This document shows, one piece after another, positions 37,027-46,200 of a DNA stretch of 64,000 bases. Source of the stretch: Planctomycetota bacterium (lineage in GTDB: Bacteria; Planctomycetota; UBA1135; GCA-002686595); NCBI GenBank assembly GCA_016714045.1, contig JADJNY010000002.1:496001-560000 (forward strand), given 5' to 3'. Position numbers and translations under genes: made by a program. How positions within the stretch are numbered: the stretch's first letter is position 1; the number at the start of each line of letters is the position of its first letter. The notes below the pieces were generated by a model, which worked only from the letters and a program-made list of their open reading frames with translations, searched no databases and had not been told where the DNA came from.

Positions 37027-39264
37027 CTACTTTGTCTTGAAGCTCCACTTCCTTGTGCGTCCGTCTGACCACTGCGCCTCGACTGTGTACTTCGTGCCCG
37101 CGCGCAACGGCGCCTTCGGCACGAGCACCCACGTGTCGTGCAGCGCGAGCGCCGGGTCGGTTGGCGCGTCCGGGTTCGAGCTCGCGCACTCGACCTCGGT
37201 CAAGTTCGAACCGGAGCCCTGCAGGAGCCGCAGCGTGATCTGGAGTAGCGAGTACTCCGAGTCCTCCGCGCGTGCGATCAGCAGGATCGGGTAGCCCAAG
37301 CCCAGCTTCGCGGCCGCGCGTGCTTCTGGGGAGGACGTTGGGCCGAGCACCGGCCCGGTGAGTGGGACCTGCGCTTGATCTTCGAATGGCCACGTGACGC
37401 CTTGCGCGAACGGGTGCGGCGCACAAAGCGTACGCGCGTCCACGAGCATGATTGCGTCGGCGCTCCCCACTCTGATTGCGTCGAGCCCCGGATCCAGCAG
37501 CGTGATCCTGTGGCCCAGGTCGTCGAGCTCGCGCAGGAGCGCGCTCTCGATCTGCCTATCCCGCACCGCAAGCACGATCGACTGCGCCGCCGCCCACGCC
37601 CCTTCCGGCGTGCGCGTCTCGACCGCCGGGTCCTCGCGCGTCGGGCCTTCCTTGGAGCGCCCAGTCTTCGCGAGCGCGGCGAGGTACTCCGCATGTCGCG
37701 TGCATCGCGCGCCGAGCTCGGGCCAGAGCACGAGCGTCTGCGCCTCGGGCACACGGTCGCCGAACGCTTCAGCGCGGACGCGGTCAAGGGCTGACGCGAG
37801 CGCGCGCGCGTCGTCCGTCACGCACTCCGCACCCGCGTACGCGAGCCGCTCCGCGAGCCCCGTGCGTCCGGCGAGGAGCCAATCGCGCCAATGCTGCTCG
37901 AGCTCGCCTACGCTCCACGCAACGCCTTGCTTCAGCATCGCCGCCGCGTCGCCGTCGTCCTTCGACGTGAGCGCCTTGTAGAGCGTGCCGAACTGGTTCG
38001 TTTCCTGCAGGAACTCGACGACCGACGTGCACTTCAGGAGGTCGTCGCCGCGCACTTGGCCGAGCTGGAGCACGAACGAGCGCGCGATCGGCGGGTCTTC
38101 GCGTCGCTCGGCGAGGTACTGCATCCACGTCCGGCCGCCCTCGACGCCCGCCCAAGCCAGACTCTCGCGCGCGATGCGCGCTGCGCGCTCGGCCGAAGCT
38201 CCCGGGGCGATCGTGTCGCCGCCGCGCGAGCCGGGGTCCTTCCACGCAAAGTTCGGTAGCGGCGTGTCGAGGTAGTTCGTCGTGATCCAGTTCAGGTGTC
38301 CTGCGGTGAACGGAGTCACGCGCCGTGCGGGGAGGAAGGACATGTACGTGAGGAGCTCGGCGGTCGTGTACTCCTGGTACCGCCAGCCGATCACGGTGCC
38401 GCCGTCGAGGTCGTTGAAGCTCCCGAGATCCTCGAGCACTTCCAGGTCGTCGGGTGCGACCAGACCGTCGGCCTTGAGGCGCTCGCGCACGAGCTCGTAG
38501 CGTTTGCGCGTGTCGAGCACCCAGAAGACGATCCGACTGCGCGGCACCTTGGGGCGCGGCGGGAGTTCGAGCGCGCCGCCGCGGAGCCAGCGCGAGAGCG
38601 CGATGCAGCGGAACACGTCGCGCATCAGCTGCTCCGCGCGCGGTCTTGAGAGCGACGTGCGCAGCTCGAACGGTTCGCGCCGTACGAAGACTCCGCGCTC
38701 GACGCCGGCGATGCGCAGTCGCTCGTCGGCGAGTTCGCCGCTCTCGAGGTCGACGGGGAGCTCGCGCGCGTCGCGCAGCGCGTTCAGGATCTCCACGCGC
38801 CGCTCGCGCAAAAAGCGGTGCGCGACGGGTAGCCAACGTTCGCCGACGCGGTCGCGCTCGAAGCGCTTCTGCAGGTCCTCGAGGCGGCCGTCCATCCGGA
38901 GCGCCAACGCCGCCAAACGGTCGCCGCTCGGTCCGGTGTCTTTCAGCGCCAGGGCTTGGAGCTGTCGCGCCGCCGTCGTGAGCGCGCGCGCTGCGTCTGG
39001 ACAGGCCTTGGGCGTGGGGCCGGCCCGCGCGAGCTCCTGCGTGCACGCCTTCGTCAGCGCGGCGCGCTTGTCCGCGGGCCAGCCGAGGTCGGTGAGGAGC
39101 TCGAGGAGCTCGGTGACCTCGGTCGCACGCGCTGCCGCCGCGCTCTGGCGCGCCGCGGCCTCGAGCGGTGCGAGGACGCGTGGATCGATCTGCGGTGGAG
39201 CGGATTGCGCGCGGACGGCGAGGGCGAGGACGGCGACGGCGAGGAGGCGGAGCGGCGAGTTCAT
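37027..39264 (-). CDS. Secreted protein of unknown function, paralogue A (745 residues)
   Basis: A 745-residue protein with a signal peptide (MNSPLRLLAVAVLALAVRAQ). I do not recognise a family. It is clearly paralogous to the 743-residue protein at 55,273-57,504: both begin mature as APLEAAARQ followed by EVTELLE and LGWPA.KR. They share a core with ALSRWLRG.LE.P.RPKVP, LGSFND..GGT..GW, AGH.NWITTN.L.TPLPNF.W and DDLLKCTS. Both end in a beta domain finishing KY.V.A.WSDG..R.WSFKTK. The last 100 residues look like an Ig-like domain. Such secreted pairs are typical of planctomycete gene families. It stands alone on its strand. Confidence 0.75.
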   Translation of the reverse strand: MNSPLRLLAVAVLALAVRAQSAPPQIDPRVLAPLEAAARQSAAAARATEVTELLELLTDLGWPADKRAALTKACTQELARAGPTPKACPDAARALTTAARQLQALALKDTGPSGDRLAALALRMDGRLEDLQKRFERDRVGERWLPVAHRFLRERRVEILNALRDARELPVDLESGELADERLRIAGVERGVFVRREPFELRTSLSRPRAEQLMRDVFRCIALSRWLRGGALELPPRPKVPRSRIVFWVLDTRKRYELVRERLKADGLVAPDDLEVLEDLGSFNDLDGGTVIGWRYQEYTTAELLTYMSFLPARRVTPFTAGHLNWITTNYLDTPLPNFAWKDPGSRGGDTIAPGASAERAARIARESLAWAGVEGGRTWMQYLAERREDPPIARSFVLQLGQVRGDDLLKCTSVVEFLQETNQFGTLYKALTSKDDGDAAAMLKQGVAWSVGELEQHWRDWLLAGRTGLAERLAYAGAECVTDDARALASALDRVRAEAFGDRVPEAQTLVLWPELGARCTRHAEYLAALAKTGRSKEGPTREDPAVETRTPEGAWAAAQSIVLAVRDRQIESALLRELDDLGHRITLLDPGLDAIRVGSADAIMLVDARTLCAPHPFAQGVTWPFEDQAQVPLTGPVLGPTSSPEARAAAKLGLGYPILLIARAEDSEYSLLQITLRLLQGSGSNLTEVECASSNPDAPTDPALALHDTWVLVPKAPLRAGTKYTVEAQWSDGRTRKWSFKTK

Positions 39265-39786
39265 CGGGGAATAGCGGGGGAGGGACGGAGCCCGGCGCGG
39301 GAAGCGCTCGAAGTCGGGAAGACGTGGAGGACTCTATCGCGGAGCGCACGCTCCGTCAGCGGTCGCTCTCGGCACAGGCCGATGGCGGTGTCGTGCGTCC
39401 ACCGCTGGAGACCTCGACGAAGCGAGCACGGCGTCGAAGGCGCCGTCGCGCGGTCGTGCACGCCCATCACGAAGAGCCTTGCGGGTGCGAACGTGGTGTC
39501 CGGGGCGCGATCGCGCGCTCCACACGGGAGGAATTCGGCGGACGCGCGTGAAGAACGGCGGCGCGAGCCCCTGATCGTCGAAGCCCGCGGGCGGCGTCCT
39601 CGACGACCCGGCGTACACCTCGCGCGGACGAACGCGCGGGCCTTCCTCTCAACGCGCGAAGTCCCCACTGCCATCTCCTTCCCTCGCTCACAGCGCAGGC
39701 CGTAGGCCGCGCGCTCGCGGCACGTGGAAGGACTTCCTCTGCACGGTCCTCCGTCCGCCGCCGGACTTCCATCCCAGGAGTCGCTC
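39265..39786. other. Intergenic region, only a short hairpin
   Basis: No gene is supported in these 522 bp between two divergent secreted-protein genes. A short GGAGCGCACGCTCC palindrome lies near 39,341. Promoters for both flanking genes must be in or near this stretch, but I do not recognise them. Confidence 0.4.
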
Positions 39787-41598
39787 ATGTTCGCCGCCTC
39801 GATGCTCGTGCTCTTCGCGCTGATCGGTTCCAAGCACACGCCGCAGAAGGGGCCGACGCTGCCCTGGAAGAACTCCAAGGAGCTCGCGCGCCTGAAGGAC
39901 GATTCCACCCCGCTCGCCGAGCGCAAGACGCTTGCGCACGAGCTCGGCGTACGCGCGCAAGAGCGCGACGAGTGCCTCGACCTAGCGCATGAGTTCCTCG
40001 CGCTCGCGGTGCAGCGCGACACCGAGGATGAGCTCGCGGATGAGCTGATGCTCGCGGTGCGCGGTTGCCCCGCGGTGAACGTGCGCGCGTATCTCCTGCG
40101 CGAGCTCGCTCAGAGCACAAACGTCGACAAGATCGAGCGCATCCTGCAGGCCGCGGTGACATGGAAGGACCCGAAGCTCGACGAGTACGCGGCGCAGGAG
40201 TACTTGAAGGAACCGCGCGGGGGGATGGGCGGCTGGTGGCGGTGGTTCCTTGCGTCCGACGGGTATGGCGCGCTCGTGCCGAGGATCGTCGAGCGCGTCG
40301 ACGATCCGAAGGTGAAGGACGAAGAGCTCCTGCTGGAGCTCCTCGGCATGGGGAAGTCCCTGATCAGCGGCACGGGCCAGTACTCGACGTGGAAGTTCGC
40401 GATGCGCCGGTACGCCGTCGACCCGCGCGACGTCGTGCGGCGGTTCGCGCTCCAGTACCTGTGCGAGCACGTCGAGGACGGCGACCTGCAGGCCTGCATC
40501 GCGGCCGCGCAGCACTCCGACTGGAGCACGCGCCGCGCGGCGATCGACGCTCTCGCGAAGCTCCGGAGCGCGCCAGCGGTTGACGGCATCCTGGAGACGA
40601 TGGCGCGCGAGGAAACCGATTCGCGTCTTCGAGCGGGTTGCGCACGGGCGCTGTTTCGTCTGACGCGGCAGCGCTTCGGTCGCGACGTCGAGGCCTGGAC
40701 GCGGTGGTGGAGCGGAGCCGGGAAGAAGCTGCCGCCCGCACCGGCGGAGAACGCGCCCGCGAAGGCCGCGCCGGCGAAGGCCCAACCGGGGAAAGACGAA
40801 CCGGCGAAGGATGGGCCGGCGATCGATCCACCGGGCAAGGACGCACCCGTGAAGGACGGGCCGCCGAACGACCCGCCGGGGAAGGACGTGTCGCCGAAGG
40901 ACGAACCCGCGAAGGACGTCGCGGCCAAGGCGCCCGTCCCCATCGACGACAGCGTCGTCGATCCTGAACTCCTCGGTACCGAGGTCTCGTCCAACCGGAT
41001 CCTCGTCGTGCTCGACGTCGACGACTTGTGCGTGACCGCGAAGAGCGACCCGCTCCTAGGTCAGCGCCTTACGCAGGTGCGCGCAGCGATCGAAGCCTAC
41101 GTGCGACAGCTATCCGACACCTCCGCGTGGAACGTGATCATCGCCCGCGAGAAGCCCGTCGCGTGGAAGCCGAGCCTGACCGTCGCGCTCGCCCCGAACC
41201 GTCGTGACGCGCGTGCCGCGAGTGCCGCAAAGAAGGGCGCCGGCGCGAACGCACGCGAGCACGAGCTCGAGCTCTTCCGCGCGTTCCTCGACGAGCAGCT
41301 CGAGAAGGACCTCCCCGCGAAGCGGGTCGAGAAGAAGACCCTCCGGAGCACGCTCGAGGCCGCGTGGGCCCAGAGCGAGGCCGACACGATCCTGCTGATC
41401 TCGGACGGCCACGCGCTCGTGCCGAAGCTCGCGGACGCGTCGAAGAAGGACCCGAACGAAGGTGCACTCTCCTACACGGCCAAGGAGCTCGACCAGAACC
41501 GCCACGTGCGCGTGCACACGTTCGCGCTGGGCGAGGACGTGCCGCGACTGAAGAAGCTCGCACAGGAGTTGTGGGGGGAGTATCGGCGGGTGCCGTGA
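39787..41598 (+). CDS. HEAT-repeat protein with Pro/Ala/Lys/Asp linker and vWA-like C-terminal domain
   Basis: A 603-residue protein. The start ATG 39787 (MFAASMLVLFALIGSKH) gives a short hydrophobic N-terminus, probably a signal or anchor. Residues about 40-310 are helical repeats of the HEAT kind (for example DVVRRFALQYLCEHVEDGDLQACIAAAQHSD and WSTRRAAIDALAKLRSAPAVDGIL). Residues about 325-395 are low-complexity repeats of P-x-KD units. Residues about 405-603 resemble a von Willebrand A-like domain (NRILVVLDVDDLCVTAK, then DTILLISDGHALVPKL and VHTFALGEDVPRLKKLAQE). The first vWA metal motif DxSxS is replaced by DVDDL, so metal binding is doubtful. A protein-binding, envelope-exposed role is likely; no partner is adjacent. 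Confidence 0.78.
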   Translation: MFAASMLVLFALIGSKHTPQKGPTLPWKNSKELARLKDDSTPLAERKTLAHELGVRAQERDECLDLAHEFLALAVQRDTEDELADELMLAVRGCPAVNVRAYLLRELAQSTNVDKIERILQAAVTWKDPKLDEYAAQEYLKEPRGGMGGWWRWFLASDGYGALVPRIVERVDDPKVKDEELLLELLGMGKSLISGTGQYSTWKFAMRRYAVDPRDVVRRFALQYLCEHVEDGDLQACIAAAQHSDWSTRRAAIDALAKLRSAPAVDGILETMAREETDSRLRAGCARALFRLTRQRFGRDVEAWTRWWSGAGKKLPPAPAENAPAKAAPAKAQPGKDEPAKDGPAIDPPGKDAPVKDGPPNDPPGKDVSPKDEPAKDVAAKAPVPIDDSVVDPELLGTEVSSNRILVVLDVDDLCVTAKSDPLLGQRLTQVRAAIEAYVRQLSDTSAWNVIIAREKPVAWKPSLTVALAPNRRDARAASAAKKGAGANAREHELELFRAFLDEQLEKDLPAKRVEKKTLRSTLEAAWAQSEADTILLISDGHALVPKLADASKKDPNEGALSYTAKELDQNRHVRVHTFALGEDVPRLKKLAQELWGEYRRVP

Positions 41599-41879
41599 GC
41601 GGGGAAGAGCTCGCTCGTTGCATCGGCACGGCACCGTGGCCGTGCCTGGACGCAGGAGCGACACTGCGGACGTCGGGATTCGAGACCGCGCGATGCCTTC
41701 TCGTCATCGTGAGTGAGACTCCGGGGCCTGCGAACTCCGTGGCGCGCGCCTGCGCGAGGGTGATCGGTCGCCCGCGGAGGCGGTGCTCGGATGCGCTGGT
41801 CGGCCAATTCAAGATCCGATCTTGATGTAGCCGAGGCGGCAGGCTGCCTTGATCTCGATGATCGAGCGCGACTCAGCTC

Positions 41880-42751
41880 CGTTCCCGCGAAGAGTGGCGG
41901 GCCAGCACCCCGTGATCACGCACTCGGGTCCGGGGCAGTCGGGCAAGTCGCCCTTTGCGAGGCCGCTTCCCCGGAGAACCCTTGCGTGAACCTCGGGGAC
42001 AGCGATGCCTTCGACTTCGCCAGCGCGGCCCTGAAGGAGCTCCTCGATCAGCTCGGGCGCAGGGGGGACTCGACGACGTGCAGAGCGTTCCGCGCCTCCT
42101 CTCCCAGTTCCAGGTGCTCCTATCCGCGCATCCACGATCGATAGCTCGACTCGCCGCGGTGGCTCACGGATGACGTGCGCACGTACATCGAGCGCGACGT
42201 GCGGCGGATCTTGAAGGTCACGGACCTGCTCACGTTCCAGACCTTCTTGAAGCTGTGTGCCGGCCGAGCAGGGCACATCACCAACCTGGCGGGACTGGCG
42301 GCCGACTGCGGCATGACCCATCCGACGGCGAAGGCGTGGATGTCGGAGCTGGAAGCGAGCTTCATCGTGTTCCGATCGCCGGCGTTCCAATCGGAATTGG
42401 GGGAAGCGGCTCGTGAAGGCGCCGAAGCTGTACCTCCACGACACGGGGCTCCCGTGCTGGCTGCTCGGCATCCGTGACAGCGAATCGTTGCGGCACCACG
42501 CGCTCTGCGGCGCGGTGTTCGAGTCGTGGGTGGCGAGCGAGATCGTGAAGGCGCGTCGCAACCGCGGTCTCCAGCCGGACCTCTTGCACTACCGCGATCG
42601 GGGCGGGATGGAGGTCGACCTCGTGCTCGAGCGCGGTGATCGCCGGCGGAAGGTCGAGTCGCTCGTGATCTACGGTGGAAACGAACGCCAAGCGCGCGAA
42701 TCAGGCCGACTCATGCCTTGGCGGGCGGTCGACGAAGTCGACTGGTGCTGA
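41880..42751 (+). pseudogene. Decayed AAA_14/DUF4143 ATPase (several frameshifts and internal deletions)
   Basis: Parts of a P-loop ATPase with C-terminal DUF4143 are readable in different frames. An ATP-binding start (QHPVITHSGPGQSGKS, near 41,910) shifts near 41,957 to PENPCVNLGDSDAFDFA and LKELLDQLGR. It shifts again at a G6 run near 42,061 to GLDDVQSVPRLLSQFQVL. Then roughly 100 residues are missing, and MRTYIERDVRRILKVTDLLTFQ to EASFIVFRSPAFQS follows. Another shift near 42,390 leads to NWGKRLVKAPKLYLHDTGL and the end, GGMEVDLVLERGDR to VDEVDWC. The family is a mobile ATPase group often found as accessory genes. A short deletion between two ERGDR-coding repeats removed the EVKSGETVSSDFF portion. 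The gene is surely inactive as sequenced; the number of frameshifts argues against sequencing error alone. Confidence 0.8.
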
Positions 42752-42810
42752 GAGTGAAACTTAGCGAGTTGCGGTGGATCGAAGCGAGTGCTCGCTTGAC
42801 CATCTGTTGA

Positions 42811-42833
42811 AAAAGTGCTCTGGCACAGTATTC
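42811..42833 (+). repeat. Short direct repeat (AGTGCTCTGGCAC type), copy 1
   Basis: AAAAGTGCTCTGGCACAG followed by TATTC. The same motif recurs at 43,171-43,195, about 48,252-48,276 (variant) and about 48,558-48,580 (variant). It contains GTGC..GCAC, a small inverted repeat. It separates the ATPase pseudogene from its second C-terminal fragment and looks like a boundary of a duplicated unit. Confidence 0.7.
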
Positions 42834-42895
42834 TTCGGCCGCGAAAGCGGAGCCCGCGGGACGGGACGCGGATATGAGTAGCGCAGGGGAGGCGC

Positions 42896-43111
42896 GGGGA
42901 GGAACCGACCGCGATCGAGGTCAGCTCGGGCGAGACGGTGTCGAGCGGCTTCTTCGAGGATCTCGTTCGGTGGAAGGAGCTCGCACGCGAGCGGGGTGAT
43001 CGCCGGCAGAAGGTCGAGTCGCCCGTGATCTACGGTGGGAACGAACGCCAGGCGCGCGAACCGGGCCGACTCATACCCTGGCGGGCGGTCGAGGAAGTGG
43101 ACCGGTGCTGA
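42896..43111 (+). pseudogene. C-terminal fragment 1 of an AAA_14/DUF4143 ATPase
   Basis: Only the last 71 codons of the ATPase gene are present, beginning without a start codon at GEEPTAIEVSSGETVSSGFF, through LVRWKELARERGDRRQ and VIYGGNERQAREPGRLIPW, and ending at EVDRC with a TGA. The sequence downstream of the stop (GAGTTGCGGTGGATCG and following) matches that downstream of the first pseudogene, and so does the AGTGCTCTGGCAC repeat on both sides. The copy sits 360 bp after the corresponding part of the full pseudogene. It is a duplicated remnant, not a functional gene. Confidence 0.75.
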
Positions 43112-43170
43112 GCGCGGCACTCGGGGAGTTGCGGTGGATCGCAGCGAGTGCTCGCTTGGCCATCTGTTGA

Positions 43171-43195
43171 AAAAGTGCTCTGGCACAGTATTTCA
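43171..43195 (+). repeat. Short direct repeat (AGTGCTCTGGCAC type), copy 2
   Basis: Identical to copy 1 over AAAAGTGCTCTGGCACAG plus TATT. It lies 360 bp after copy 1 and 61 bp before the 3' end of the first kinase gene on the opposite strand, so it bounds fragment 1. Confidence 0.7.
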
Positions 43196-43256
43196 GTATT
43201 CATGGCTTCATTGGCCTCTTCGAGGCTTCGAATCGATCGCTCAGCGCGGTCCAAGC

Positions 43257-46200
43257 TCAAGGGGTGATGCCTCGGGAGGGACGAAGGCCGAAGTCATCGT
43301 TGCGGTACCCGGGGGGGAAGCCGTCCCGACTCGACGAAGCCGCGGCACTGGGATCATCCCAGTTGGGGCCGCTTGCGAGCGCGGGGCCAGCGGCGGTGAT
43401 TCCCTCATACAACCCATCACCTGCGCGTCGTTCGCCTCCAATCCAGGGATCCTGACACCACTCTTGTACGTTTCCGTGCACGTCGTGGAGGCCGAAGGGG
43501 TTCGCGCGAAGACTGCCGCAGCGGTGGGCTCCGCCTTGCGCTCGGTCGTCCTTCGTGAAGTCGATGTTTGCGACACCAATCAGTTGGCTCGGGTCATTGC
43601 CCGTCCACCACATGCTTCGCGTGCGCGCGCGGCATGCATACTCCCACTGCGCGCCTGTCGACAGACGCAGCCAACCCGGGCGCGACAGCGCGCTCTGACA
43701 ATCCTCCCAGGACAAGTCAGCGGCTGGCAGCAGCGGGTCTCCGGCCTCTCGACCGGGAGGAGTCCAGCCTCCGATGCGGTCCCACTGCCCGCGCGTCATC
43801 TCGTACTTCGACAAGAAGAAGGGGTCGAGGTCCACGCGTGTCAGCGTCTCGTCTTGATGCTGGTCCGCGCTGTCGGCGCGCGGCACTCGGCCGCCGGGAA
43901 GCAGCACCATCACGAGCCCCGTCTCCGGTTCGAGCGCGATCTTCCCGTCGGCGGCACGCCATGCTGGACGTCCCGTCGCGAGGTGCGCGAACTCCCACAG
44001 CCCCGTGGTGGGGTCCGGGCCGATCGGAACGAGGCCCAACTGGCGCGTCAGCCGTTTCCCGCTTGGCCACTTCGACTCGCGGTACTGCTCGCTCTTGGCG
44101 ATCGCCTCGACTGCCGCGTCCCACGCACGCGCGGACTCGGCTTCGACCACGCTCGCGACCGCGAAGTCGAGCCGCTTCTGGACCCTACGGAGGTTTGTGG
44201 ACAGTCCCACAAGTTGCTTGTGCCACCACGTGTCATCACTCGCCGAGAATCTCCACGTCGCGCGCGCCTCCGTCTCTGCGCGGAGGGCGGCGAGGGTCTG
44301 CTCCTTCTCCGCATGCTCGATCTCGCGTTGGGTGAGATCCTTCGCATCCGTCCACGAGCGCAGTGCGTGCTCCGGCGCCGGCTCCACGCGTGTGATCCGG
44401 GTCCGCAGCACTGCGCCGCCCAGGAACTCGTAGTAGTGCAGGCGAAGCGTCGTCGCTGTTGTCCCGTCGCTCGACCAGCACGCGATGCGGTTTAGGGAAG
44501 CATGCTCCCTCCACCACACATCGATCGCGAGCCGATCGTCGACCCAGACCCGCAATCCGTCGTCCGAGGTCGTCGCTAGGAGCCACGTTCCCGCGGGGAA
44601 GACCTCGCGCAGCTCCGCGACGACGCCGAACCTGTCCTGAGGCTGCTCCGATTGCGCGATCGACTCCGACACATCATGCCAGGTGCTCACGCTGCCCTGC
44701 GCGTCATCGGGAGAGTGGAAACTCGTTACCTCGAACGCGGTCCCTCTTTCCGACTCCGCGAGCCACCCTCCGGGGTCGCGAGACGGGTCGTTGGTCCAGG
44801 CGAACACGCGCGCCTTCCATTTCGAGTGTGCGGGTGGTTTGGCCTCGACGGGGACGTAGCGGATCGCCTCCCAGCCGCAGGGCTCGCGCAGACTCGAAGC
44901 GAAGAACCGCTTAAGGGATTCGCGCGCGTCCTCGAGTCGGCCCGCGCGCACTTGCGCCGACGCAAGAGCCCCCAACGCTCGATCCCGCCTACCCTGCGCC
45001 ACTGCGACGTCGGCGTCGGACACCGGCCTGTCCTCCTCGTCCGGGTCGGACTCCGCGCCGTACTCGCTGCTCGCGCGTGCGGAGCTGGCCCAGACAGGAC
45101 CTTTTGTCGTGACCAGCTCCACCGAGTCGATCTCCTGCCAAGTGCTCGACCGGTTCGCGTCCATCACGATGCGAAGGCTCGCGATCGCACCGACCTCGAC
45201 TCCGACCGGAAGCTCGAACACACCGGGATGTTGTGTCGGATCTTGGCCCACGAAAAGCGTGTGGAGCCCGCGCTCAGCATCCGTGGCGAGCACCATCGCG
45301 ACGCCGCCGGCGGCGTGAACCTCGTGGATGCGCAAGTGCGTCGCGCGTGCCGGGGGATCGAAGCGCACTTCCAACCATTGGGATCCCGAACCTGGGTTGG
45401 CGTAGGCCCACGCGAGCTGATCGTCGCTCTCGGGGTTCGCGTCTGGCGCGCCAGTCGCCTGGCCGGCGGAGTAGGAGCGGTCCTTCGAATTCGTGAACCC
45501 AGCTTCGGCGTTCGTGTGCGTTGGTTCGGCCGAGCCCGCGTTAGACGGCGCGTCGGCTTGCTTGCGCTCCCATTCGGCACGCTTCGTTGCGGTGTCGAGG
45601 AGCTCCTTCTCGGCCGCGGCGAGGGCACGACGCGCGAGGAGCATCGCGCGGAGCTCACAGCCGTACGCGGGTTCGTCGCGATTCACGAGTTCGGACGCGA
45701 GGTCGACCAGCGTGCTCGCTGTCTTCGGCAGCTCCTCCTTCGCGAGCTGCGCTTCGACCTCCTCCTCCGGCGGCCACGGCTCCTTGCCGAGCATGCGCGA
45801 CATCCACTGGAGCTCCAGGCGCTTCTGCTCGTACTCCGCGAACTTCGGGTGCGCGCGGCGGTCGGCCTCGATCTCCTCCGGCGTGCGCGGCAGCGCGCGT
45901 TCGCGAACCTTGGCGAGCTCGGCCTCCACGTCCTTCAGGCCGGGGCTCCACGGGATGTTGTGGGCCAGGTCCTCCTCGACGCCGTCAACGAGCTTGCGTG
46001 CGCCCTCGATCCACCATTCGTACGCCGGGCGCGTCTGCTTGCGCGCGTAGGTGTAGACGTCGTCGTCCAGCGAGTCGAAGTACTCGAGCTCCTGGATTAG
46101 CCCGCGCACCTTGCCTTCGCGCTCGCGCTTCAGCGCCTCGTTCTTCAGGCGCGATTCCGCCTCCGCGCGCTTCTCCGCGAGCTGCGTTGCCTCCGCGAGC

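Noticed and set aside
43257..43930. A catalytic formylglycine-generating role for the SUMF1-like domain
   Set aside because: The domain ends a kinase and no sulfatase is nearby. I could not identify the active-site Cys pair, so a binding or sensor role is more reasonable.
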